Positions 32,712 through 41,351 of a stretch of 64,000 bases of DNA are shown piece after piece. The first letter of the stretch is position 1. Every line of letters begins with the position of its first letter. The translations under genes and the position numbers were made by a program. The notes under the pieces are model-generated. The model searched no databases. It was not told the origin of the DNA and saw only the letters and a list, made by a program, of their open reading frames with translations. Origin of the DNA: Nocardia vermiculata NBRC 100427 (GTDB lineage: Bacteria; Actinomycetota; Actinomycetes; Mycobacteriales; Mycobacteriaceae); the NCBI RefSeq assembly GCF_001613265.1, contig NZ_BDCA01000001.1:186001-250000 (forward strand), given 5' to 3'.

Positions 32712-34826
32712 GTGACCCGTAATCAAACCTTCCCGCACCTACTCGCTCCCGGCACTATCGGCCCGATTACCGTGCCCAATCGCGTGGTTCTTCCTGCGAT
32801 GGATATGAACCTGTGCGACGACGGCGAAATCGAGCAGGGCGATATCGAGCATTTCGTCGCGCGCGCAGCGGGCGGGACCGGGCTGATCATTACCGGCGCC
32901 AGCGCCGTCGCGTATCCCGAGGGGTGCGCGAGCACCAAGGAGCCCGGCCTGTCCGAGGACCGGTTCATTCCGGGACTGAAGGCGCTTGCCGATGCCATAC
33001 ATGCCACCGGCTCCAAACTGTGCGTGCAGATGACACATCACGGCAAGGTCGCCCGGATCGATACCCTGCAGGGGCGACCGCTACTGGTCCCCTCGGTGCC
33101 GAACAAGAAGCCGGACTTGTCCGCCCTCGCCGACAACACACCGCCCGAGATGCAGAAAATGGCGGCCGTCACCGAGGGCAAGCAGCCGACGTATCGGGAA
33201 GCCACCCAGGACGACATCGACTGGGTGGTGCGCTGCTTCGCCGACGCCGCACGCCGGGTCCAGGCCGCCGGCGGCGACGCGGTCGAGATCCACTGCGCGC
33301 ACGGCTACATCCTGGGCGGGTTCCTCAGCCGCGCGGACAACCGGCGCACCGACGGCTACGGCGGTTCGCTCGAGAACCGGGCTCGCATGGCCGTGGAGAC
33401 CATCAAGGCGGTCAAGGCGGCGGTCGGCGACTCACTGGCTGTCCTGGTTCGCGTGGCGGGGCGCGAATTCGGCGAGGAGGACGCGCTGACCACCGACGAG
33501 GCCCGGCGGGCCGCCGTGCTGTTCGAGCGGGCCGGCGCCGACGCGATCCATGTCACCGGCTGGGGCCGCAACCCGTTCTCCAATTTCACCGACGGCCCGC
33601 TGCCCAACCAGGTGGGTGCGTACGTCGATCTGGCGGCCGAGGTGAAGAAGGCCGTATCCATCCCGGTGATCACCGTCGGGCGGGTGCTGCCGGAGGTGGG
33701 CGAGCACGCGATCGCGACCGGTGCGGCCGATTTCGCCGCGATGGGACGCCAACTGCTCGCCGATCCGGAACTGGTGAACAAGCTCAAGGCGGGTACGCCG
33801 GAGAATGTCCGTCCCTGCATCAACTGCTACGTGTGTGTCCAGGAGAACTTCTGGGACGACACCCCGCTGTGCGCGGTGAACCCCGCCCTGGGGAACGAGA
33901 AGCTGCTGCCGCTGACGCCCACGAGAACCTCGAAACACATCGTCGTGGTGGGCGCGGGTCCGGGCGGACTCGAGGTCGCGCGGGTGGCCCGCGAACGCGG
34001 ACACCGGGTCACGGTGCTGGACAAGTCCGATCGGCTCGGCGGCACGCTGTGGTTCTCCAGTCTCACCACCCCGGACAATCAGCGCCTGCTGAACTGGCTG
34101 AAGGTCCAGGTCGAGCATCTGGGCGTGGACATCCGGCTCGCTACCGAGGCTACCGTGGCGTCGATCAAAGCATTGCGACCCGATGTGGTCGTAGTGGCCA
34201 CCGGCGCCGTGCGTGATCGGCCCGCCGTGCCCGGCGCCGACCTGCCGCATGTGCACACCGGCGACAGCTTGCGCGCCCTGATGACCGGCGCCGGCGACGT
34301 GTCCCGGGTGTCGCCGCTCCTGCGTTTCATCGCCAAGCTGGGCAAGCTGTCCGGTATCACGAAGAGCCCCGCCGCAATCCGCACCGTCACCCGTCGGTTC
34401 CTGCCGATGGGTAAGAACGTGGTGGTCGTCGGCGGCTCCCTCGTCGGCCTGGAACTGGCGGAGTTCCTCGCCGAGCGCGGCCGCACCGTGACGCTGCTCG
34501 AGGAAGGACAACAGCTCGGTGTTCCGATGGCCCTGCCGCGGCGCTGGACCGCCGTCCGCACCGCCGGGCGGCACGGTGTGACCATCCACCGGCATGCGAC
34601 GGTGCAGCGGATCACCCCCGATCATGTCGAGTTCCGGATCGACGAGCAGACGATGACCGCGCCGGCGAGCATGGTCATCGTGGCCTCCGGTGTCTCGGCG
34701 CAGGCGCCCCTGGCCGACGCGCTGGCGGGTGAGGTGCCCGAGGTGCACGTCGTGGGAGACGCCGGCTCGGTCGACTACATCGAGGGCGCCATCCACTCGG
34801 CCTGGAAGGTCGCGACGAAGCTGTAA
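32712..34826 (+). CDS. 2,4-dienoyl-CoA reductase-like NADH:flavin oxidoreductase (old yellow enzyme, Fe-S type)
   Basis: A 704-residue multidomain enzyme. Residues 1-360 are an FMN TIM barrel (IGPITVPNRVVLPAMDMN; VEIHCAHGYILGGFLSRADN; RTDGYGGSLENRARM). A 4Fe-4S site follows: CINCYVC and a fourth cysteine in DTPLCAVNP. The second half is an FAD/NAD(P) module with VVVGAGPGGLEVARVARERG and VVVVGGSLVGLELAEFLAERG (21 residues apart in type, each a GxGxxG-like fold). FadH-type enzymes reduce dienoyl-CoA; BaiCD, trimethylamine dehydrogenase and enal reductases share the layout, so substrate is open. The start is GTG 32712. It stands alone and may be iron controlled if the upstream box is real. Confidence 0.9.
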   Translation: MTRNQTFPHLLAPGTIGPITVPNRVVLPAMDMNLCDDGEIEQGDIEHFVARAAGGTGLIITGASAVAYPEGCASTKEPGLSEDRFIPGLKALADAIHATGSKLCVQMTHHGKVARIDTLQGRPLLVPSVPNKKPDLSALADNTPPEMQKMAAVTEGKQPTYREATQDDIDWVVRCFADAARRVQAAGGDAVEIHCAHGYILGGFLSRADNRRTDGYGGSLENRARMAVETIKAVKAAVGDSLAVLVRVAGREFGEEDALTTDEARRAAVLFERAGADAIHVTGWGRNPFSNFTDGPLPNQVGAYVDLAAEVKKAVSIPVITVGRVLPEVGEHAIATGAADFAAMGRQLLADPELVNKLKAGTPENVRPCINCYVCVQENFWDDTPLCAVNPALGNEKLLPLTPTRTSKHIVVVGAGPGGLEVARVARERGHRVTVLDKSDRLGGTLWFSSLTTPDNQRLLNWLKVQVEHLGVDIRLATEATVASIKALRPDVVVVATGAVRDRPAVPGADLPHVHTGDSLRALMTGAGDVSRVSPLLRFIAKLGKLSGITKSPAAIRTVTRRFLPMGKNVVVVGGSLVGLELAEFLAERGRTVTLLEEGQQLGVPMALPRRWTAVRTAGRHGVTIHRHATVQRITPDHVEFRIDEQTMTAPASMVIVASGVSAQAPLADALAGEVPEVHVVGDAGSVDYIEGAIHSAWKVATKL

Positions 34827-34839
34827 GTGCCGGGCGCCG

Positions 34840-35403
34840 CTACGCGCGGCCCCATTCGGCGAGCACCCGCGCGGTCGGTCCGTCCCCCGACGGATCGGCC
34901 GCGTCACCCAGCGCACCCGCCGACCTGAGCATCACCCGAACCGGTTCGCCCCGGTCGAGCAGGAATTCACACAGTTCCGGGTGGAGTTCCACGGCCGGAT
35001 CGGCGACCGAAGCGATATCCCAGCTGTGCAGCACCAACTCCTGCACTCGCATCACCAGCAGAGTCGGCGCGTCCACGTCCCGGACCGGATGATGCAGCAC
35101 GATGCCGTCGTCGCGGTGGGCCGCGAACGCACCGCGCAGCGCGTCCGAGAGGCGACGATGCGCCGCGCCGGCATCGTCGCCGATATGGTCGGCAGTGCGG
35201 GTCCAGGCGGCCTCTTCCGGATCACCACCGGTGAAATAGTGGGTGTATCGGATCGCTCCGCCGAGCACGTGATCGGCCACGGCCCGAGTACTCCAGCCCG
35301 CGCACCGGCTGGGCTGAGGGCCGAGAGCACCCGGCACGCCGAGGACCCGGCCGAATTCATTCGTGGCGAGATCGAGCATCCGCATATCGTCGTCGGAAAT
35401 CAT
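34840..35403 (-). CDS. TIGR03086-family metal-binding (mycothiol maleylpyruvate isomerase-like) protein
   Basis: A 187-residue protein with the DinB/MDMPI fold. CAGWSTRAVADHVLGGAIRY near residue 33 carries the first metal histidine; VQELVLHSWDIASV near residue 122 carries the HxWD-type second site typical of actinobacterial TIGR03086 proteins. Related enzymes are mycothiol-dependent isomerases or transferases. ATG 35403 is chosen as it starts the domain with GAGC upstream. A terminator hairpin of the upstream microprotein gene separates it from that unit, so it probably has its own promoter. Confidence 0.82.
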   Translation of the reverse strand: MISDDDMRMLDLATNEFGRVLGVPGALGPQPSRCAGWSTRAVADHVLGGAIRYTHYFTGGDPEEAAWTRTADHIGDDAGAAHRRLSDALRGAFAAHRDDGIVLHHPVRDVDAPTLLVMRVQELVLHSWDIASVADPAVELHPELCEFLLDRGEPVRVMLRSAGALGDAADPSGDGPTARVLAEWGRA

Positions 35404-35479
35404 CGGGCTCCGTTCTTCGTGGGCCGTTGATCCTAATTTCCTCCGGCGAACCGCGCCGACAAGTCCCCACATACGGGAA

Positions 35480-35514
35480 AGCCCGGTGGTCACTGCACTG
35501 TGACCACGCGGGCT
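35480..35514 (-). terminator. Terminator of the leftward microprotein gene
   Basis: GTGGTCAC (35486-35493) pairs with GTGACCAC (35500-35507), extended by AGCCCG with CGGGCT around one bulged base, giving a 14-pair stem and a 6-base loop; on the minus strand TTTCCC follows. A smaller hairpin GGCCGG-CTCT-CCGGCC stands at 35525-35540. Together they isolate the microprotein gene from the TIGR03086 gene downstream. Confidence 0.7.
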
Positions 35515-35543
35515 CAGGCGTATCGGCCGGCTCTCCGGCCTTG

Positions 35544-35627
35544 TCAGCCGATGCTGATGCCGATATGAAAGAGATCGCCACCGAAGAGGTAGAGGTTGTT
35601 GAACAGCTGAGTGAATCCGTCGAGCAT
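35544..35627 (-). CDS. Microprotein A, 27 residues
   Basis: The peptide shares the core GFTQLFNNLYLFGGDLFH with the divergent gene at 35986-36072; residue 3 is Asp and the tail after the core is IGISIG. GAGAAGGA lies about 9 bases before the ATG. The sequence is hydrophobic-aromatic with two acidic residues, no lysine or arginine and no signal peptide. Compared with its partner, of the first 24 codons seven differ synonymously and only two change the residue (D/E and I/L), so the peptide has been kept by selection. It has its own leader box (35672-35689) and terminator. No known family is recognised; size and acidity recall corynebacterial PorA/PorH mycomembrane peptides (inference). Confidence 0.75.
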   Translation of the reverse strand: MLDGFTQLFNNLYLFGGDLFHIGISIG

Positions 35628-35671
35628 TGTCGGTGGTCCTTCTCGTTCGATCTATTCGCAGGCGCCGCATT

Positions 35672-35689
35672 TTCCGGCGCACCACAAGA
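35672..35689 (-). promoter_or_regulatory. Leader box of microprotein A
   Basis: On the minus strand this reads TCTTGTGGTGCGCCGGAA, identical over 18 bases to 35925-35942. It ends 44 bases before the ATG at 35627. Identity here while synonymous coding sites have diverged shows a conserved promoter or RNA element. Confidence 0.6.
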
Positions 35690-35924
35690 CTGGCACCGAT
35701 CCACCACCCCGGTCGGCGTCCGCATGAATCACTGCAGGTCAGAGGCCACTAAGCAGGTTTCCGGACCGGACGGATCCGGTCGGGAACGAGAGGTTACAGC
35801 TGCGGTAACAGCCGGTGGGCCGATATTCCGGACGCATTTCACTCCGGACCGGACAGCTCGTTTCCACGTCCGGAGCTGCGGAAACAGATAACAGCCCCAC
35901 GTCGAACTGGACGGTTGGTGCAAA

Positions 35925-35942
35925 TCTTGTGGTGCGCCGGAA
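35925..35942 (+). promoter_or_regulatory. Leader box of microprotein B
   Basis: TCTTGTGGTGCGCCGGAA ends 43 bases before the ATG at 35986, matching the other copy in sequence and, within one base, in position. It could be a promoter/operator or part of a structured 5' leader. Confidence 0.6.
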
Positions 35943-35985
35943 TTACGACGCATTCCAGAAAGATCGACGAAGAAGGAACATCACC

Positions 35986-36072
35986 ATGCTCGAGGGCTTC
36001 ACCCAGCTGTTCAACAACCTCTACCTGTTCGGTGGAGATCTGTTCCACCTCGGCATCGAACTCGCCGCCTGA
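35986..36072 (+). CDS. Microprotein B, 28 residues
   Basis: This is the rightward partner of microprotein A: Glu at residue 3, the same GFTQLFNNLYLFGGDLFH core at residues 4-21, then LGIELAA. GAAGAAGGA stands about 9 bases before the ATG. Net charge is about -3, no basic residue, no cysteine and no signal peptide; residues F5, L8, F9, L12, F15, L19 and F20 would line one side of a helix. An 18-base-pair terminator begins 11 bases after the stop. Alternatives to a structural peptide are a regulatory leader or an unusual toxin; toxins of this size are usually basic, which speaks against the latter. Confidence 0.78.
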   Translation: MLEGFTQLFNNLYLFGGDLFHLGIELAA

Positions 36073-36082
36073 CGTGTCCTGA

Positions 36083-36127
36083 ACAAAGCCCGCACGGTCG
36101 TCCCTCATCCGACCGTGCGGGCTTTGT
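36083..36127. terminator. Strong bidirectional terminator
   Basis: A perfect 18-base-pair stem (36083-36100 with 36110-36127) and a 9-base loop, with AAA and TTT at the two ends so that it works in both directions. It closes the microprotein B unit and the convergent nSTAND-WD40 gene. Confidence 0.9.
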
Positions 36128-36141
36128 GCGTTACTGCGAGA

Positions 36142-39100
36142 TCATTGCGAGCAAGCGCGGGACAGCTCGTCGTTCCACTGCTCCCACTCCCGGTCGAGCG
36201 AGGTGCCGTGCGTCGCGGTACAGACCCGATCGGCCGCCCGATCCGGATCGGTCGACAGCCGGCTGAGCATCGCGTTCTCACCGCCGGCGGCGAGCATGCC
36301 GGTGGGGCTGAACTGCACCCGCCACCGCACCGTGCCACTGGGAACGATCGATGCGCCCAGCGCCTTCGGCGCCGCCGGATCGTCCAGCGCCCACAGCCGC
36401 ACGGTCTGATCGTCGGCACCGGTGGCCAACAGCCGAGACGTCGGATCGAGGCTCACCGAGCGGATCGTGCTCGAATGGCCACTCATCGCCGACACCTCCT
36501 CGGCGCGATCACCGGTCAGGCGCAGGATCCGGACGATCCGGTCGTCGCCGCCGATCGCGATCAGGGAGCCGTCCCGGCTGATCGACAGCGAGTTCATCGC
36601 ACCGCGGTACCGAGCCAGCACGGTCGACTCGGACGACCCGGAATCACCGGAGCGCAGCTTCCAGGCGTGCAGCCGCCCCTCGCTGGTCACCGCGAACAAC
36701 CGTTGTCCGTCCGGCGCGAATGCCACCGCGTTGATCCAGCCGAGCGGTACCTTCAACGGCTCGACCCGCGGCGTCGGGTGAGCATGATCGGCGACATCCC
36801 AGATCCGCACGCTGGTGTTGTCGAAGGCGGTCGCCAGCTGCTTCGAGTCCGGGGAGAAGGCGACCTCGTGCGAATAGCGCGCATGCGGAACGGGCACGGT
36901 CGCCGACAGCCGCGGCGCGCGGGGCGTGCTGGTATCGAACAGCAGCACCGCACTGCTGTCGGAGCGGGTCACCGCGAGAGTACGCCCGTCCGGTGCGAGG
37001 GCCACGTTCTCCACCGGCAGACCGTCGGCGAGCGGCAGCACCGAGGCGAGCAGGCGCGGTTGCGGACCCGAGCTGTCCCACAGCAACACCTGGCCGTCCC
37101 AGGACCCCGTTGCCATCAGCTCCCCCGTCGCATCGAAGCTCGGAGCCTGGACCAGGCCGGTGTGCCCGGCGACGACGGCCGGCGACAGTGTCCACACCTG
37201 CAGATCGCCACCCTGGCCGCCGGTGAGCACCCGGTGGTCGTCGAGGAACAACGCCGCGGCCAGACCGCCGCTACTGCCGTTCATCGGCATCCCGACCGGC
37301 ACCGGGCGGGCCGGATCGGCCACGCTCCACAGTGCGGCGGTGCCGTCCCGGCCCGAGGAAACCAGGGCACGGCTGTCCGGGGAGAACGCCAGCGACCACA
37401 CCGCCGCCGCCCGCGCCTCCACCGGCGGCCCGAGTGCGACCACGGCATTCCGGTCGCGCATCGACCACAGCCGGAAGGTCTGGTCGTCGCTGCCGGTGGC
37501 GATCATGGTGCCGTCCGGACTGAACGCCACGGAGTGCACCGCCAGCGACTGACCGGTCAGCGGTGCGCCGAGCGCGTGGGCGGTCGCCGGATCGGTTACG
37601 TCCCACAGCCGCGCGGTGCGATCATCACTACCGCTGACCAGGGTGGATCCGTCCGGACTGAAGGCGACCGAGCGGACCGGACCGGTGTGCTCGGTGAGTG
37701 TGGTGGTAGCACCGGAGGCCCCGGAGGTCAGATCGTGTAGGCGGACCGTGTGGTCGTCGCCCGCCGTGGCGAGCCACCGGCCGTCCGGCCGCACCGCGAC
37801 GGAGTAGATCGCTCCCCGATGCCCCAGGTCGATATCCGCCCCGGGAACCGGATGCGCCGGATCCGAGACGTCCCAGCGCTGCACCGTGCCGGCGCCGGTG
37901 GCCGCGAACAGGGTGCGCCCGTCAGGGGTGAACGCCACCGATGTCACCCACGACGCGGTGGGTAACGCGGCACCGAGCGCGACCAGGCCGTCACTCGCGT
38001 CGCGGCGCCACAATCGCACCGTGTCGTCGTAACCGCCGACGGCGAGCACACCGTCGCGGGACCGCGCCACCCCGTAGATCGCGCCGACCTGCGCGGGAAC
38101 GGTTGCCGCCAGCGGTGCGGACTGGGAGGCGAGCAGCAGGCCCCGAGCCCGCGGGTCGTCCGGACGCGCTGTTTCGGCCGCCAGCGCGAGCTGTGCGGAG
38201 GCTGTGGGATCGGCTGACTGGTCGTGCTGAGCGGCGGCGATGACGGCGGCGAACTCCGCGTCGGTACGCTCCCGGTCGGCACGTTGACTCTGCCGCATCG
38301 ACACCACCGCCAACACCGTGGTCACCAGCGCCCCCACCACCAGAAACAGCGCCAGCCCCCGGGTGGCGACGGTGTAGCGCCGCTGCACGTGCCGGGCCGC
38401 GTCGAGGAATTCGACACCCTGCGGGGAGAGCGCCGCGGGCGTGCGGGCGCGCAGATCGCTCGCCAGTTCCAGTTTGCTGCCCCGATACAGCAGGGCACGA
38501 TCGCGGCCGGCGGCCAGCCATTCGTCGACATCGGTCTGCAGCCGATGCCGCACGATCGCGTCCTCACGGTCCTCGTCCAGCCATTCGGCCAGTCGCGGCC
38601 AGGCACCGATCACGGCATCGTGGGCGAGGGAGGTGCCGTAGACGTCCTGGGTGACGATGCGAGCCTCGGCCAGCGCTTCGAGGACGTGTTCGGCCGAGTC
38701 CCGGTCGGGGCAGCGCCGGATCAGCGTGTCGCGATCGACGTGCAGTCCCACCGCGCTGCCGTCGGCGACCGGTGTGACCAGCTGCAACAGAATCAGACGG
38801 GCGGTCTCGCGCCGGCTCGGATCGAACGTCTTCCAGCACTGTTCCGCGCTGTTCGCGATCGCGCCACGTACTCCCCCCGCTTGTTCGTAGGCGCGCACGC
38901 TCATCAGATCGCCGTCGCGGAACTGCCAGGTGCTGCGCAGGGCATGTGCGAGCAGCGGGAAGGTACCGGCCGGAATCGTCGCGCCGGCACCCCGGACACC
39001 CAGATCGGTGAGGATCAGCTCGACCAGGCCGTCCCCGATACGCAGCCCCACCCGCTTCGCCGGCTCCACGATGGCGGCGGTGAGCTGATCGGCGGTGGGC

Positions 39101-39960
39101 GGGCCGAGCAGCATCTGGTTGGTTTCCAGCAGTGTTGCCAGCGCGGGGCGACGGGCGGCGTGGGTGTAGAAGTCGGCACGCAGCGCCGCCACCACTCCCG
39201 CACACTGTCCGGGCTCGGCGCGGCCGCCGCGACTCAACTCACCGAGCACCTCGAGGTAGCGGTCTGCGGCGGCCGCGTCGAACGAGGGTAGGAACAATTC
39301 CTCGAGCTGATCGACGGCGAGGATGTAGGGCTTCGACGGCGCGGCGCGTTCGGTGGCCCAGGCGGCGAGCTCGTCGGCGGCCACCGCCGCCGGAGTCACC
39401 AGCAGCACATCGAAATCCGCACGCACCCGCGCCGCGAATCCCGCCTGCAACAGCGAGGATTTACCGACCCCGGAGTCACCGACCAGAATCAGCGGTTCCC
39501 GGCGATCGGTGTCCCCGGCGAACCGCGCCCGCATCGCAGCTATCTGGGTGTCGCGCCCGGCGAAGTATTCGGCATCGTTGATGGTGAGTGCGGTCAGACC
39601 GGGATACGGGCAGACCGCGGGCGCGCTGGGCTCGTCCGCGCGCTTCTGATGGGCGAGCGACCACAATGCGCGCCAGCCGGTCATCGAATACAACCCCGGC
39701 ACCACCGGTTCGGGGCGGCGTTGATGGGCGGCGGGAATCAGCACGCTGAGCACGGCCGAGAGCCCGTCGAACTTCGCGGGAACACTGCGTCCGAGCCGCC
39801 AGTCGGAGACCCGCTGCGCGCTGACCTCCCGGCCCCGCGGGTTGCGCGCCCGTAGCTCCCGGGTAGCTCTCGCGCTGACCGCTTTCAGCGGCGGCGAGCC
39901 GGCGGCGGAGTAGAGGGCGTCCAGGCGCTGCGCCAGCTCGTCCCGTGGACTGGTGGTCAC
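36142..39960 (-). CDS. nSTAND NTPase with C-terminal WD40 propeller
   Basis: A 1272-residue protein. Residues 1-75 are a helical HTH-like domain (EVSAQRVSDWRLGRSVPAKF) typical of actinobacterial nSTAND1 proteins. An NTPase follows with Walker A LVGDSGVGKSSLL (159-171) and Walker B YILAVDQLEELF near 215. A membrane helix (GLALFLVVGALVTTVLAVVS) lies near residue 530, after which come about 14 WD40 repeats ending in W or L (VAFSPDGSTLVSGSDDRTAR is one). STAND proteins are switch-like sensors that oligomerise on ligand binding; some act in phage defence, others in development or signalling. The start is GTG at 39960. No effector domain is recognised, and it has no partner gene. Confidence 0.88.
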   Translation of the reverse strand: MTTSPRDELAQRLDALYSAAGSPPLKAVSARATRELRARNPRGREVSAQRVSDWRLGRSVPAKFDGLSAVLSVLIPAAHQRRPEPVVPGLYSMTGWRALWSLAHQKRADEPSAPAVCPYPGLTALTINDAEYFAGRDTQIAAMRARFAGDTDRREPLILVGDSGVGKSSLLQAGFAARVRADFDVLLVTPAAVAADELAAWATERAAPSKPYILAVDQLEELFLPSFDAAAADRYLEVLGELSRGGRAEPGQCAGVVAALRADFYTHAARRPALATLLETNQMLLGPPTADQLTAAIVEPAKRVGLRIGDGLVELILTDLGVRGAGATIPAGTFPLLAHALRSTWQFRDGDLMSVRAYEQAGGVRGAIANSAEQCWKTFDPSRRETARLILLQLVTPVADGSAVGLHVDRDTLIRRCPDRDSAEHVLEALAEARIVTQDVYGTSLAHDAVIGAWPRLAEWLDEDREDAIVRHRLQTDVDEWLAAGRDRALLYRGSKLELASDLRARTPAALSPQGVEFLDAARHVQRRYTVATRGLALFLVVGALVTTVLAVVSMRQSQRADRERTDAEFAAVIAAAQHDQSADPTASAQLALAAETARPDDPRARGLLLASQSAPLAATVPAQVGAIYGVARSRDGVLAVGGYDDTVRLWRRDASDGLVALGAALPTASWVTSVAFTPDGRTLFAATGAGTVQRWDVSDPAHPVPGADIDLGHRGAIYSVAVRPDGRWLATAGDDHTVRLHDLTSGASGATTTLTEHTGPVRSVAFSPDGSTLVSGSDDRTARLWDVTDPATAHALGAPLTGQSLAVHSVAFSPDGTMIATGSDDQTFRLWSMRDRNAVVALGPPVEARAAAVWSLAFSPDSRALVSSGRDGTAALWSVADPARPVPVGMPMNGSSGGLAAALFLDDHRVLTGGQGGDLQVWTLSPAVVAGHTGLVQAPSFDATGELMATGSWDGQVLLWDSSGPQPRLLASVLPLADGLPVENVALAPDGRTLAVTRSDSSAVLLFDTSTPRAPRLSATVPVPHARYSHEVAFSPDSKQLATAFDNTSVRIWDVADHAHPTPRVEPLKVPLGWINAVAFAPDGQRLFAVTSEGRLHAWKLRSGDSGSSESTVLARYRGAMNSLSISRDGSLIAIGGDDRIVRILRLTGDRAEEVSAMSGHSSTIRSVSLDPTSRLLATGADDQTVRLWALDDPAAPKALGASIVPSGTVRWRVQFSPTGMLAAGGENAMLSRLSTDPDRAADRVCTATHGTSLDREWEQWNDELSRACSQ

Positions 39961-40098
39961 CTGGTGCGCACTCCCTGATCAATACCGGACGGTTTGTGGT
40001 CCGTATCGATGCTACGGGGATAAATGTGCAGGTAGTGGCGAGTGTGGGCCAGACCATGACGGGGTGCGCATCACATCCGCACTACCGCTCTACCGGTC

Positions 40099-40875
40099 TC
40101 AGGCGTCCAGATCCGGTGTCCACGCCACGCCGTTGATGTGGCTGCCGCCGTCGACGAACAGAGTGTTGCCGGTCAGATACCGGGAGCCCTCCGACGCCAG
40201 AAATGTCACCACCGGAGCGATGTCGTCGTACGGGTCACCCATGCGGCCCATCGGGTTCGCCGCCTCGGCGGTCGCCGCGATCTCCGGGTGTTCGGACATG
40301 ACCCGGCGGAAAGCCTTGCTCTTCGCACCCGGGCAGACCGCGTTCACCGTGATGCCGGTGGGCGCCCATTCACGGGCCGCGGTGCGGGTGAGGGTACGCA
40401 GCGCTTCCTTGGCGGAGTTGTACTCCAGGGAACCGACGTGGGCATTGACGCCGTTGAGACTGCACATGTTGACCACGCGACCCCAGCCCCGCTGCTTCAT
40501 ATGCGGGAAGGCGGCGCGCATCGCCCAGAACGGGCCGTAGTAGCCGACCGCGAAACCCTGCGCGAGCTGTTCGTCGGTCTTGTTCTCGACCCGGCCGATA
40601 TTGCCCGCGCCCCACGCGTTGTTGACCAGGATGTCGATCGAGCCGTACTCGGAAACCGCTGTCGCGACCGCATTCTCGACATCGTCACGATTGCCGACGT
40701 CGGTCCGCAGGAACAGGCCGCCGACCTCGCCGGCGACGGTGCGCCCGGCTTCCTCGTCGAGGTCGGTGAGTACCACGCGGGCGCCCTGCGCGGCGAAATG
40801 GCGCGCAATGCCCTCGCCGATTCCCGCGGCGGCGCCGGTCACCAGCGCGACCCGGCCGTCGAGCTGCCCGGTCAT
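40099..40875 (-). CDS. Short-chain dehydrogenase/reductase
   Basis: A 258-residue classical SDR. The cofactor motif is VALVTGAAAGIGEGIARHF, with D-L-D at the end of strand 2 suggesting NAD(H); ILVNNAWG is the NNAG-type motif; the active site has the serine in NMCSLNGV and YNSAK. It oxidises or reduces a hydroxy/keto group of an unknown substrate. The start overlaps the stop of the SnoaL-like gene (ATGA), so both form one operon, the latter probably acting on a product or precursor. Confidence 0.9.
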   Translation of the reverse strand: MTGQLDGRVALVTGAAAGIGEGIARHFAAQGARVVLTDLDEEAGRTVAGEVGGLFLRTDVGNRDDVENAVATAVSEYGSIDILVNNAWGAGNIGRVENKTDEQLAQGFAVGYYGPFWAMRAAFPHMKQRGWGRVVNMCSLNGVNAHVGSLEYNSAKEALRTLTRTAAREWAPTGITVNAVCPGAKSKAFRRVMSEHPEIAATAEAANPMGRMGDPYDDIAPVVTFLASEGSRYLTGNTLFVDGGSHINGVAWTPDLDA

Positions 40876-41351
40876 CGCGACTTTCCTTCGATACCGGCGG
40901 TGAGCAGCGCACGGGCCTCGGGATCACCGTCGATGGTGCGGGTGACGCGGGCGGTGATCTGCCAGTGACCGTCGATGCGGCGCAGCTGGAAGTGGTTGGC
41001 GCCGGTGCGGGCGACGATATTGCGCTCCTTGTGGCGCACCACCAGGATCGATTCACACACTGCGACCGCCTCGTCACCATCGACGGTCGCGACGGCGGGG
41101 CCGTGGAAATGCAGGCAACCGGTGCCGATCAGGCCCTGATGCAGTTCGGAGGCAACCATATCGGCGACGTCGGCGCGACTGCGCATCTGCCAGTCCTCGA
41201 CGTCGTAGGTGCCGTCTTCGGCCCACATCCGCGCGGTGCCGTCGACATTGCCGGAGTCGACCAACGGGCCGTAGGAGGCGATCATCCGCTCGATCGCGCG
41301 CTCGTCCTCGATCTTTGCCAACCGCCGCTGCAGCTCGGCCAATTCGGTCAC
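40872..41351 (-). CDS. SnoaL-like/NTF2-fold protein
   Basis: A 159-residue protein with the SnoaL_4-type sequence: LQRRLAKIEDERAIERMIASYG, VDGTARMWAEDGTYDVED, then HFHGPAVATVDGD and ANHFQLRRIDGHWQITARVT. The fold forms a cone-shaped pocket used by isomerases, dehydratases and steroid-converting enzymes. The GTG at 41351 has GGAAGGAT at proper distance and starts the conserved helix; an upstream ATG gives an unlikely arginine-rich extension. It is coupled to the SDR gene, a pairing common in steroid/polyketide-like catabolism. Confidence 0.82.
   Translation of the reverse strand: MTELAELQRRLAKIEDERAIERMIASYGPLVDSGNVDGTARMWAEDGTYDVEDWQMRSRADVADMVASELHQGLIGTGCLHFHGPAVATVDGDEAVAVCESILVVRHKERNIVARTGANHFQLRRIDGHWQITARVTRTIDGDPEARALLTAGIEGKSR

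Larger units (their letters stand above)
35628..35985. other. 358-base divergent promoter region of the microprotein pair
   Basis: No gene is seen. It holds the two copies of the leader box, an inverted repeat GTTAC-AGCTGCG-GTAAC (35793-35809) near its centre, and a symmetrical CCGGACCGGACGGATCCGG-type stretch around 35761-35782. A regulator binding the centre could control both genes; none is adjacent. Confidence 0.55.
35544..36072. repeat. Inverted duplication carrying the microprotein pair
   Basis: The arms about 35544-35700 and 35914-36072 are inverted, diverged copies of one unit: leader box, ribosome site and coding region align in order with near-equal spacing, and the flanking terminators are also alike in form (AGCCCGC...GGTC stems). 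About 210 bases of unrelated sequence lie between the arms. Confidence 0.7.

Noticed and set aside
36115..37740. A 541-codon open frame antisense to the WD40 protein
   Set aside because: It mirrors the third-position bias of the sense gene and has no domain.
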